Below, piece after piece: positions 41,527-51,152 of a stretch of DNA of 64,000 bases (position 1 is its first letter; every line of letters starts with the position of its first letter). This stretch comes from Temnothorax longispinosus (Eukaryota; Arthropoda; Insecta; Hymenoptera; Formicidae). Below the pieces are notes generated by a model. The model saw nothing but the letters and a program-made list of their open reading frames with translations, made no database searches and was not told the DNA's origin. The DNA is taken from the NCBI RefSeq assembly GCF_030848805.1, contig NC_092358.1:15220469-15284468 (forward strand), given 5' to 3'. The translations under genes were made by a program, and so were the position numbers.

Positions 41527-41886
41527 TTTGATAGTCTACGCGTCGGTACATCGATTGGAAAAAAGTATAGCGGTTATTTTACATTTTTTTTTGGTACCGA
41601 GTATTCAATACAGAGGAATACTTTTCACGATAAAAAAGATGGCAATAATTTCGATATAGATGTATACGAGAATCGCGCGTTAACGGATGACAGTGATTAT
41701 TTCAGCGATGAAGAAGATGGTCGTAAGGAAGTCATTGAAAGAATAGTGTCGCGTGAGGAAATCGTTGCACTAAATTTACATACAAAAGAGTGCGTACTAT
41801 TTTTTTTATTATTCAACGGATGGTGCACTTGCACTATGTCGTTCATGCATAAGAGCTGTATCGGGCTTCGTCGGATGAGACTCTGA
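41527..41886 (+). other. ATG-poor acidic open frame upstream of the RNF146-like gene (right arm)
   Basis: Mirror of 39674-40033. A short competing frame starting ATGAAGCGAGTC at 41499 overlaps it in another phase, directly after TATATAAG. Confidence 0.35.
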
Positions 41887-41917
41887 CCCTGTCGGCGGTC
41901 GCGCGACTCGTCCTGCC

Positions 41918-42464
41918 ATGGCGCAAGCGAAGCTCGACGTGCCGGAGAAATCTGGCGGCGGCATTAAAGAGAAGGATAAGGATTCCGAGGAAAAGGAAGG
42001 TCCCACTGTTGTGCCAGAATGCGCAGTATGCCTGCAGTCATGTATCCATCCAGCACGATTACCCTGCAGCCATATATACTGCTATCTGTGCGTAAAGGGT
42101 GTCGCTAATCAGAGCAAGCGGTGTCCGATGTGTCGTCAAGAGATCCCACCGGAATTTCTCGAGAGACCTCAGCTGGTGGAAGTGGAGGAGCCTCAGAAGG
42201 AATCGGAAACATCCTGAGGAAGAGTATCAATGGTTTTACAAAGGTCGAAATGGTTGGTGGAAATATGATCCGAGGACAAGCAATGATCTGGAGACTATTT
42301 ACAAACTAGGTGACGCGCAATGCGAACTTTTGATCTGTGGCATGCTTTACGTATTTGACTTTGAAAAGAAATGTCAATATAGAAAATACAACCCACGTTA
42401 CAAACGTAATATCAAACGTGATAAAAAAGATGCTCCGTGCAAGGGTGTCTCGGGTGTACAATAA
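41918..42464 (+). pseudogene. RNF146/Iduna-like gene, right arm, frameshifted between RING and WWE
   Basis: Same gene as 39097-39642. One extra A near 42207 (GGAAACATCC against GGAACATCC) ends the RING-containing frame after residue 96; the WWE-encoding frame stays open downstream. It is real only if the extra base is real, since it sits in a short A run. The left arm keeps the full frame. Confidence 0.85.
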
Positions 42465-42715
42465 CATTTGTAAAATGGATTATTTGTCCGTTAAGATCGA
42501 AGATTCCAATTCCAAATCCATATTTAACAACATACTCAACTATATTCAATGGTTTCATACAGCATTATACAAATACTTGATATCGGGTATATACATGCAT
42601 GCACAATCACGTTCAACATTGCACATGATATTGTTCAGCGTGTGACCAAGTCACATGCAAGTGCTCCTTCGAAGATTGTGGCGTGATTTAAAAATAGTGT
42701 GTGAAAAAAGACAGT

Positions 42716-42799
42716 ATGAAAAACATGGAACATCTCAATGAAACGGAACGCGACCTGGTGGAAGAATCCAACCAAATCGCTACCTTGGGCGAATATTAG
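42716..42799 (+). CDS. 27-residue small ORF (right arm)
   Basis: Mirror of 38762-38845 and identical to it. The start is ATGAAAAACATGGAACATCT. Confidence 0.25.
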   Translation: MKNMEHLNETERDLVEESNQIATLGEY

Positions 42800-42858
42800 C
42801 GCGCAGTCGAGAGTTCGATACGGTTCGAGTACGTTGCAATAAACAGCCTCCAGATACG

Positions 42859-43569
42859 ATGAACACTCACGGTGCGAACTACTACGTTCCGATTCAGGAC
42901 GAAACGTGTGAGAAACAGCACAATGAGTAAGTACCGCTAATTTTCGTATATACTTGTGCAAAAAAAACTTTTATAAACATAATTGTATTTTTTTCAGTTT
43001 TGATAAACCCCGCTACACACCTCGTATTTTGGGAAAGAGATTTGCCTTGACATCGACCGCATATAAAATTTTGGATGTTGGAATCAACGCTGGACCTATG
43101 TCCTCTGTGGATATACTTATTGGCGATAACCGAGGCAATCGGATAATTCTGCCTCATGCAACGTGGGTGACATTCATCGAAAAACGTGCAGGTATTCAGC
43201 GACTCGTGCAGTCGCCGGCACCATCATCGCTAGCGTTTCGAGATTGGAACTCGTTAAAATACGCGACGCAGATATTGTAAAATTGACATCGTGCGACACC
43301 AGCTTGTACATGAAACGTCGACCGTACTCTTCCTGTTCGAACTAGAACATTGCGTTGAAAATGTGTATTTTAAACTATGTCAAAATATTCATGGCGTAAG
43401 TGAAAAATTCAAACAGTTTGTAACAATTTTATGCCAAAATTGGATCATCGATAAATGTAATGCAGTTAAAGTCTTGCGTGAAGTTTATGATAAAAATTTG
43501 ATTATTGATTGCGAATTATTAGCCTACGCTTTAGATACTATTGTGTATATTGCGCTACATGAGAAATAA
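42859..43569 (+). pseudogene. Orphan two-exon gene, copy B (right arm)
   Basis: Exon 1 42859-42926, intron 42927-42997 (GTAAGT..TTTTTTTCAG), exon 2 from 42998. In addition to the missing base shared with the left arm, one T is missing near 43246, which shifts the frame earlier (RDWNSLKY instead of RDLELVKIRD). The downstream frame is open to 43569. AATAAATAAG follows the stop. Confidence 0.7.
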
Positions 43570-43974
43570 ATAAGTATATAATATGGTTAAAAAAATTTCT
43601 TTTTCATTTACCGTTCCTTGTCGTTAAGCTGTCTTCGTTTATCGTTACTTAAATGTAATATTAAAATTAAATATCGCGAAGATCTAAACGATTAAATATC
43701 GTTGGCGAAGAAAAGATACGCGATCGTGAGCGAAAAACGCGCGAACGGGGGAGAGAGACCGCGCGAACGAGAAGACGCGCGCGAACGGAGGGGGCCGGGA
43801 GCGAGAGACCGCGCGCGAAGGAGAGATAACGCGAGCGGGAGCGTATGATGTCACGCGGACTCCGCGGCGCGGCGAAAACGCGAACGCGGTCGCCCCCCCC
43901 GCGGCGCGGCGCCTGAAAACGCGAACGTGATCGTCCCTCACCCAGCGCATTACAAAATGTATTAAAATATTTAA

Positions 43975-43993
43975 CTGGTGGTCGCGACACCAG
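43975..43993. repeat. 19-bp palindrome (mirror, module B)
   Basis: CTGGTGGTCGCGACACCAG, the complement of 37565-37583. Confidence 0.75.
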
Positions 43994-44298
43994 AAAAAAT
44001 TATGATTTTTGAAATAAACTATATATGTATATAAACGTTTTATTTCCTTTTCCTACATACTTTGTAGTATAATATAGATGTTTTAGCTGTTCAAGAGCTG
44101 TTTTTAGTTGTTTAAAAATAGTTTGATAGCGGTTCAATAGCAGTTATACAGATCGCAGTTATACAGATAACTGTTTTAGTTGTATCATCGCAAAACACGT
44201 CGCGACATGTTCTTGTAAACAATAAGCTCCATTAACTTATGCAAAATTGCAAAATTTGCAGTTTTGCACGTGTTCGATGAAATCATCTCGAGACATGT

Positions 44299-44481
44299 AT
44301 GTTCTTGACAAATATATCACATTTAACATATATGTGGATTGTGGTGATGGTGGTCACCCTGCAGCAACGACGCTTGGCTGAAATGCAAACTTGCATTTTT
44401 AAGATTGCAGAAAAAATATCTGCGAAGATTCTAGAGCGCAGTCGAGTTACTCGCGCAGTTGAGAGTTACTTGCACAGTTGA
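44299..44481 (+). CDS. 60-residue small ORF with hydrophobic N-terminus (right arm)
   Basis: Mirror of 37077-37259, with an identical predicted product. Confidence 0.25.
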   Translation: MFLTNISHLTYMWIVVMVVTLQQRRLAEMQTCIFKIAEKISAKILERSRVTRAVESYLHS

Positions 44482-44509
44482 AAGTTAATATATCTGTAAA
44501 AAATACAGT

Positions 44510-44890
44510 ATGGGAACGGATAGACGCTATTGCTCGTCGATGGTGCGTTTGCTTCGTGGCAGAGAAGTTGGATTTCGAAACGTACTTACTGGCAATGACA
44601 CATGGTGTCCCAAGCATTCTGTATTGCATATCACTAGAACTGAACATAATTGGGAGGCTCTGGACTCATACGTTAAAACATGTTGGTGTATGGTTCGTGG
44701 CAGTGTTCGTGATGTTTATGATGAAGGATCAACACATGGGATTATCTGGAGATCACTCGTGCCACATTGGCCTATTGGAAACGAGCTCTGTTTACAGTGT
44801 GGAGGGGAATGCAAAATAAAATGGGGTCCGCTAATATTTGTATCCCCATTCGCTCCGAGGATTCTACCGATGCCACTTCGATATGTATGA
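44510..44890 (+). CDS. 126-residue cysteine/tryptophan-rich protein (right arm)
   Basis: Mirror of 36668-37048, same protein. Just before the start, the right arm has ATACAGTATGG where the left has ATATAGTATGG, one of the clear substitutions between arms. Confidence 0.5.
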   Translation: MGTDRRYCSSMVRLLRGREVGFRNVLTGNDTWCPKHSVLHITRTEHNWEALDSYVKTCWCMVRGSVRDVYDEGSTHGIIWRSLVPHWPIGNELCLQCGGECKIKWGPLIFVSPFAPRILPMPLRYV

Positions 44891-44897
44891 GGACATA

Positions 44898-45595
44898 ATG
44901 AACTACAACGTTCCGATTCAGGATGAAACGTGCGAGAAACAGCACAATGAGTAAGTACCGCTAATTTTCGTATATACTTGTGCAAAAAACTTTTATAAAC
45001 ATAATTGTATTTTTCAGTTTTGATAAACCTCGTTATACACTAACTAAGTATTTTGGGAAGGAGATTTGCCTTGACATCGACAACATATAAATTTTTGGAT
45101 GTTGGAATCAACGCTGGACCTATGTCCTCTGTGGATATACTTATTGGCGATAACCGTGACAATCGGATAATTCTGCCTCATGCAACGTGGGTGACATTCG
45201 TCGAAAAACGTTCAGATATTCAGCGACTCGTGTAGTCATCGAAGCCATCATCGCTAGCGTTTCGAGATTTGGAACTCGTTAAAATACGTGACGCAGATAT
45301 TGTAAAATTGACATCGTGCGACACCAGCCTGTACATGAAACCGTCAACCGTACTCTTTCTGTTTGAACTAGAACATTGCGTCGAAAATGTGTATTTTCAA
45401 CTATGTCAAAATGTTCATGGTGTAAGTGAAAAATTTAAACAGTTTGTAACAATTTTACGTCAAAATTGTATCACCGATAAATGTAACGCAGTTACAATCT
45501 TGCGTGACGTTTATGATAAAAAATTCGATTATTGATTGCGAATTATTAGCCTACGCTTTGGATACTATTGTGTATAATGCGCTACATGATAAATA
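44898..45595 (+). pseudogene. Orphan two-exon gene, copy A (right arm)
   Basis: Exon 1 44898-44950, intron 44951-45017, exon 2 from 45018. It has the same four-base insertion and the same TAG (near 45233) as the left arm, plus an extra A near 45523 that shifts the C-terminus. AATAAA overlaps the end. Confidence 0.7.
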
Positions 45596-45950
45596 AATGC
45601 ATATAATATGGTTAAAAAGTTTTTCCTTTTCATTTACCGTTCATCCCATTTCCTGTCATAAAACTGTCTTCGTTTATCGTTTACTTAAATGTAATATTAA
45701 AAATTAAATATTGCGAAAATCTGAACGATTAAATATCGCTGGCGAAGAAAAGATACGCGATCGCGAGCGAGAACGCGCGAGGGAAAGAGACCGCGCGAAC
45801 GAGAAGACGAACGTGGGACGGGGGAAACATCTACGAGGGGGAGACAACGCGAGCGTGCAGTGTGACGTCACGCGGACTCCGCGGCGCGGCGAAACACGAA
45901 CGTGATCGTCCCTCACCCAGCGCATTACAAAATGTATTAAAAATATTTGA

Positions 45951-45969
45951 CTGGTGGTCGCGACACCAG
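45951..45969. repeat. 19-bp palindrome (mirror, module A)
   Basis: CTGGTGGTCGCGACACCAG, the complement of 35591-35609. TGTGACGTCACG with a CRE-like TGACGTCA is at about 45860. Confidence 0.75.
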
Positions 45970-46069
45970 AAAAAATTATGATTTTTTGAAATAAACTATA
46001 TATGTATGTATATAAATGTTTTATTTCCTTTTCCTACATACTTTGTGGTATAATATAGATGTTTTAGCT

Positions 46070-46840
46070 GTTCAAGAGCTGTTTTTTTAGTTGTTTAAAA
46101 GAAGTTTGATAGCGGTTCAATAGCGGTTATACAGATCGCAGTTATACTGATAGCTGTTTTAGTTGTTTGATAGCTGTTCAATAGCGGTTATACAGATCGC
46201 AGTTATACTGATAGCTGTTTTAGTTGTTTGATAGCTGTTTCATAGCGGTTCAATAGCTATTTGATAGCTGTTTTTAGCTGTTTTTAGCTGTTTCATAGCG
46301 GTTCAATAGCTGTTTGATAGCTGTTTCTAGTTGTTTTAGCTGTTTCATAGCGGTTCAATAGCTGTTTGATAGCTGTTTCTAGTTGTTTTAGCTGTTTCAT
46401 AGCGGTTCAATAACTGTTTGATAGCTGTTTTTAGCTGTTTCATAGCGGTTCAAGAGCTGTTTGATAGCTGTTTTTAGCTGTTTTTAGCTGTTTTTTGCTA
46501 TAGCTGTTTTTAGCTGTTTTGTTCAAGAGCTCTGTTCAAGAGCAGTTTGGTAGCTGTTTTTAGCTGTTTTTGCTGTTTTATAGCGATTCAATAGCTGTTT
46601 GATAGCTGTTTTTAGCTGTTTTTAGCTGTTTTATAGCTGTTTTTAGCTGTTTTGTTGCTGTTCAAGAGCAGTTTGGTAGCTGTTTTTAGCTGTTTTTTGC
46701 TGTTTTATAGCGATTCAATAGCTGTTTGATAGCTGTTTGATAGCTGTTTTTTAGCTGTTTTTAGCTGTTTTTAGCTGTTTGATAGCTGTTCAATAGCGGT
46801 TTAATAGCTGTTTGATAGCTGTTTGATCGCGGTTCAATAG
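46070..46840. repeat. AACAGCTA minisatellite (right arm, complement)
   Basis: TAGCTGTTTTTAGCTGTTTGATAGCGGTTCAA variants. Differs in length and local arrangement from 34665-35510 (for example near 46495-46540). Confidence 0.95.
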
Positions 46841-47191
46841 CAGTTTTACAGATCAAATTACCGAAAGTCAATGGCGCGATATCGTTTTCGAGAACATATG
46901 TGTCTCGCGGTGACTTCATTGCACACGTGCAAAACTGCACATCGCAGATTTTTCGGGAGGTGCAATTGTATGGATGCTGAGATGAAATTAGATATGATAA
47001 ACAAACGATGTGACAATAGTGAGATGTAGAAGGATGCATTTGATGGTACGCTCTGTAGTCGAGGACTAGAAGTAAGAGCAGTCGGTTGGCGTGCTTATTT
47101 GTGCGACTTATACAATTCGTTCGCCATCTTAAGACAGTTAAAATATTTAAAACATTAGATTTAAAGGTAGTGGGGGGCAAGTGTGGAAAAA

Positions 47192-47671
47192 ATGGATTTC
47201 GAAGAATTGCACTTTGAAGGAGAAGAAAGAATGGAAGTTGAAGCAAACGAGGAAGAAATGGAAGTGCCTGAAGAAATGGAAGTGCCTGAGGAAATGGAAG
47301 TAAATGAAGAGGAAGGAATGGAAGTTGATGATGATGATGATGCAGTATTGTCAGACGATTCATGTTATGATAGTGAAATGTCTGAGGAAGTTTCGGATGA
47401 AATATTCAGAGTCATGAATCAGGCTGAAGTCAATGCGTTAAATCCTCTTACAAGGATGTGCTGCACGTATTTTTACTTTACTCCAGGACAGACAAAGTTT
47501 TGTGCGTCATGCATCGTGAGAATCGGTGGATTATTCTCGATGCTGTATGCTTGTCGTAAACATGACACCAGGCGGTATATTCTGATGAACGGCCTCTTTT
47601 GTTCATCGTGTGGGGGGCCACTATTCCTCATTTCAACATGTAATATGTGTCCTATGTGTGTTTTCGTGTAA
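47192..47671 (+). CDS. Acidic, C-terminally cysteine-rich protein (right arm)
   Basis: Mirror of 33836-34315, 159 residues, frame intact, one visible substitution (Glu for Asp in SEEVSD). After the stop, two ACAATAAA-type signals lie at about 47765-47790, and GATGGTAAGCA resembles a splice donor at about 47858. Confidence 0.7.
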   Translation: MDFEELHFEGEERMEVEANEEEMEVPEEMEVPEEMEVNEEEGMEVDDDDDAVLSDDSCYDSEMSEEVSDEIFRVMNQAEVNALNPLTRMCCTYFYFTPGQTKFCASCIVRIGGLFSMLYACRKHDTRRYILMNGLFCSSCGGPLFLISTCNMCPMCVFV

Positions 47672-47889
47672 ATATCGACTGTTTAGACTGCAGTATTTTT
47701 AAAAATATTTTAAGTGTATATTATCTAAAATTAAGAGACCTATACTGCTAAGAGACTAACAATAAGTGTAACAATAAATTTAACAATAAAAAGACAATCA
47801 ATGTTGTGTGACACACAGTGCGGAAGGTGACTGAGAGCCGGGAGGTGGTATCCAGCGATGGTAAGCAATTTTTTTACAATATAAACGTG

Positions 47890-48435
47890 ATTGCGGACCC
47901 CCTCGCTCCGTGGCACCCGAAAACGCGAACGCTCCGCGGCGCGGCGAAAACGCGGACCCCCTCGCCCCGCGGCGCGGCGAAAACGCGGTCGCCCCGCGGC
48001 GCCGGAAAACGCGGACCCCTTCGCCCCGCGGCGCTGGAAAACGCGATTCCCCCTTCCCCTCTCCCGCGGCGCCTGAAAAACGCGGTTTCCCTCTCCCCCT
48101 ACCCCGCGGCGCCCGAAAAAACGCGGTTCCCCCCTTCCCCCTCCTCCCGCGGCGCCCGAAACACGCGGTTCCCCCCTTTCCCTTCCCCCGCGGCGCCCGA
48201 AACGCGCGGTTCCCCCTTCCCCTCCCCCGCAGCGCCCGAAACGCGCGGTTCCTTCCTCCCCCTCCCCCCGCGGTCCCCCCGCGGTTCCCCCTCGCCGCCC
48301 CCCCACGCGACCCCCCCCCGCCCGCGGTTCCCCCCTCGCCCCTCACCCCCCCTCGCCCTCGGTCCCCCCCCCCCGCCCGCGGTTCCCCCCCGCCCCTCAC
48401 CCCCCCTCGGAGCCCCTGGGTTAGAACTCTCCTAG
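47890..48435. repeat. GC-rich minisatellite at the palindrome terminus (right)
   Basis: Mirror of 33075-33625, with poly-C length differences. Confidence 0.9.
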
Positions 48436-48446
48436 CTTACCTACTG

Positions 48447-48450
48447 ATCG
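48447..48450. repeat. Target-site duplication ATCG (right)
   Basis: Pairs with 33061-33064. Confidence 0.8.
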
Positions 48451-48844
48451 CGCTAAATTTTGGGTGATCCTCTTCTGAGGATATCAGGAGTCGGCATCTT
48501 GACTCCCTTTCGCCTGACGTGCGCGCCATCTGAATTACGCGCTCCCGCGTTGAAGCTTGTGTGTGACTCTAGCATATGACTTAATGGCATGCTACCGCGA
48601 TTCACGCACCTCTTATAACTCAAACAATTTTACTCCCGGTAGAACCGGGTATCGTCAATATGTGGGGAATTGAGTGTCTTGCGTGGCCATACGGCTCTAT
48701 GAGCTGGCGCCTTTCGACCGCTGTCGCGCTACTTACTATACTCCTACCTGCCCCGAGTGGGCATCCTTGCCTGCGTCGTCCCGCATTCTCCGTGTCACGG
48801 TGCGCTGCTTGTGTGTGGATGTCCGGATGTTGCGTGCGGTCGCA
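48447..48844. mobile_element. Element with TGTGACCG ends (right part)
   Basis: It begins with CGCT continuing the hairpin-array consensus and ends CGTGCGGTCGCA. It contains small hairpins (ATCCTCTTCTGAGGAT at about 48468 and CCCGGTAGAACCGGG at about 48635) and no gene. Confidence 0.7.
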
Positions 48845-48848
48845 GGGT
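48845..48848. repeat. Target-site duplication GGGT (right)
   Basis: Pairs with 30763-30766. Confidence 0.85.
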
Positions 48849-49099
48849 CAACATCCAATAACTCCTGCAATTGCTCGTCTTCGCATTTTTGTGGTCTACC
48901 AGAGCGCTCATTGTCTTTCAAATTGAAATTACCACTTTAAAATTGTCGAAACCATGTCTCACATGTTCTAATCGATAGAACGTGTTCACCATATGTTTCT
49001 ACCAGCAAACGATGACTTTCAACAGCCTTTTTTTTTTGTATTAAATAAGAAAAGCAATGCGTGCCGCAAATGTTCTTTTTCAGGCACAAAACTCGACAT
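48849..49099 (-). pseudogene. Mariner transposase, N-terminal part
   Basis: Starts MSSFVPEKEHLRHALLFLF at 49099, then an A-run frameshift, ESHRLLVETYGEHVLSIRTC, ETWFRQF, a TAA, SGNFNLKDNERSGRPQKCED and EQLQELLDVDP. This is the mariner helix-turn-helix DNA-binding region. It joins the fragment at 30540-30762. Confidence 0.9.
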
Positions 49100-49271
49100 G
49101 ATCACTGAACGATAAAACAAACACGCTAGTTTTTGGCGGACTCAACTTGTGTGTGTTTGTGTGTGTAAATGTTAGACAAACAAAATGACGTATATTTCAA
49201 ATTAATGCGCTGCGTACTTTTCGCTGGCGCCATTTCTTAGTAAACCGGAAACTACTTATGCATACACCTGA
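48849..49271 (-). mobile_element. Mariner element, 5' portion
   Basis: The terminal repeat ACTTATGCATACACCTGA ends at 49271, followed by TA (49272-49273). Together with 30474-30762 it makes a deletion derivative of about 0.7 kb. Confidence 0.92.
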
Positions 49272-49273
49272 TA

Positions 49274-49489
49274 ACAAGCGACTCCACCCCCCTCCCTGCC
49301 CTCCCTATCCACCCGTAACAAGTAGTATCCTGAGATACGCACTAAATCGTCAGAAATATGCGAGTGAAGCCAGGTCTCCGAAATTGAGATTATGTGGAAA
49401 AAATTTGACGCTAAAAAGGCCTGGATTGACTCGAGATGGGCAGGAAGGGAGCCGGCATTGAAGCATGCTATCCTAAGACGAGCTCTCAA
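49274..49489 (-). pseudogene. Non-LTR ORF2, start of AP endonuclease (copy 2)
   Basis: LRIACFNAGSLPAHLESIQAF, SISETWLHSHISDDLV, GREGGGVACY, then the mariner. Removing the mariner and one TA gives GVACY-IHDSL, as in copy 1. Confidence 0.92.
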
Positions 49490-49519
49490 AGCAGGAGAAG
49501 TAACATCCGCAGTAACAGG

Positions 49520-50568
49520 TCAGTGAAGCTCCGCAAGATCAGCGTCAGAGGCTATGGAAATTGGAGGGTGACCTTGGTCCTTACGGACAAAGATCTTACC
49601 ATCCCTACACCACACGTACTTGAAAGCCAGTTGCCTAGCTCTCACCCTCGCCCGACGCAATAGATTATAAGCGGTAGGAAGGAGTTCGTTTAAATATATT
49701 TTCCCAGGAATATTTCTAGAGAAAACCTTCTCGATAGTTAGACCATGCCTTCGACGCATGACCCGCAAAATGTAATCACGGACCTCACGCGACTTAAGCA
49801 CGACTATAATAGATTTTTTAGAGCCGCGGGCTTGAAAGTCGGGGACAGAGATGGAGGCCCTCCACCTAGCGCCGCGGACGCGCCCACCGCCACATCACGG
49901 GTCTCAAGAACATCCGCAAGAAGTCGAGAAATATCAAGAGCAAGAAAAACACTTTTAACGAGCTCACTCGATGTGTCAGTGAAGTAGCTTGGAATGCCCG
50001 AGATAATGATGTCGGATGTTCGAGAGACCCACGATGCAGCAGATGAGCCGAGACCCGACTGCTGAGAGCCACACAACTGCGCGCCAGTAACCTCCAACGC
50101 CGCAATCCTCTCTCCATGATCAGATGCGGTTTTCACTAGAACGGGAATCTGATCGAGTTTACGCACAAAGTCAGCATTCACGGACTCCTGATGCTCAATG
50201 AATGCAGTGATTCTCCTATCAGACTCATCGAACCTGGCCGTCAACTTTTTGTCGGATTCATCAAGTTTCTGCAGGATCGACTGTAGCAATGCATCGGTTG
50301 TTGACGGCGCGCCAGGAGTGATAACCCCCGCACTCGGAGAAGGAGCACCGAGATGAGACCCATGCGCATCACTGGGCGTGAGCGGCATGGTCGACAGCCC
50401 AGTCCTGCAGCAGTCACTGGCTGCCCTGGTAGCGAGATACGCTTTAACACAGCCCGGATGAAACACACGATGACACTCCGCGCACGATTCCGCCGAGCCG
50501 GCAATAATTTTGGTACACCTGCTGCACTTGCGCTGCATAGGCACAGCCAACCTACATCGAGATCCCAC
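49520..50568 (-). pseudogene. Non-LTR ORF1 protein, frameshifted (copy 2)
   Basis: The N-terminal PHD-like finger (CSRCTKIIAGSAESCAECHR, then FHPGC) and coiled region are in one frame to about 49804. The C-terminal domain (SREVRDYILRVMRRR..VWCRDGKIFVRKDQG) is in another frame, 49801-49520. One small indel near 49802 explains the split. Confidence 0.88.
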
Positions 50569-50890
50569 TTCTGCTATCGATTATCGACTATCGATCGACA
50601 CTCGAGATCAACCGCACGCAGGTCGGCCAATCAGATCGCAACGGTGCTACTAGTGACACTAGCCGTATCCTGCGCCAGTCAGCCAACAGAATAATAGAGC
50701 TCATGTGGATCGCAATAGGTGCCACTCTAACGGCATGCACACTCCAAGAATAAGGTGTAGAAAAGAGCAGATCAGACAGCAGGCGCACGTGCAACAAGGG
50801 TCAACGTCAATCCAGATGATGACTTGAAGAATTTGATTAGGATTCTCAGAAATACTTTTCGCATAGATGCCAAGGCTCAGATAATAGTAC

Positions 50891-51082
50891 TGTAATAAGC
50901 GTGGTTTTAATAAGATCACACTTAAGATTATAATCAGTCTTTATTAGATAACTGTGTTTTATAATGCGTGTCTCTGGGGACCTCGTGTCTCGACTCGACT
51001 GTTCTTAACGCTCACTCTCACTGACTCTCAGACTCACGCCCACGCCCCTCAACGCCGCCTAGGGGTTTTCACTATCCCTACA
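50891..51082 (-). repeat. Gypsy-like 3' LTR
   Basis: On the minus strand TGTAGGGATAGTGAAAACCC..GCTTATTACA, with TG..CA ends. The first 80 plus-strand bases recur at 53364-53443. Confidence 0.75.
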
Positions 51083-51152
51083 ACAACCTTCAACCTTAAA
51101 CTATGCACAACCATGACATCTTCCTCTTTTTATTTTATAGATATTTTTTTTT

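Larger units (their letters stand above)
33065..48446. mobile_element. 15.4-kb near-perfect palindromic element
   Basis: Arms 33065-40761 and 40790-48446 are reverse complements, with a 28-bp spacer. The termini read CAGTAGGTAAGCTAGGAGAG at both ends and ATCG flanks both. The arms differ by scattered substitutions and small indels, with larger length differences in minisatellites. Each arm carries an acidic Cys-rich gene, a 126-residue Cys-rich gene, two orphan-gene copies and an RNF146-like gene. No transposase, polymerase or integrase is recognised, so it is either mobilised in trans or encodes an unfamiliar enzyme. Confidence 0.88.
49274..50890 (-). mobile_element. Non-LTR retrotransposon copy 2, 5' part
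   Basis: Holds the 5' UTR (about 50570-50890), ORF1 and the start of ORF2. It rejoins 27344-30473 across the mariner. The 5' end is cut by the LTR at 50891. Confidence 0.92.

Noticed and set aside
42337..42645. 102-codon frame overlapping the WWE region (also 38916-39224)
   Set aside because: Shadow of the ligase frame for its first half; the remaining 57 codons after the ligase stop have no recognised features.
33065..48446. Possibility that the palindrome is only a long-read fold-back artefact
   Set aside because: Not fully excluded, but different flanks on each side, a 4-bp duplication that restores an array unit, and non-homopolymer substitutions between arms all favour a real insertion.
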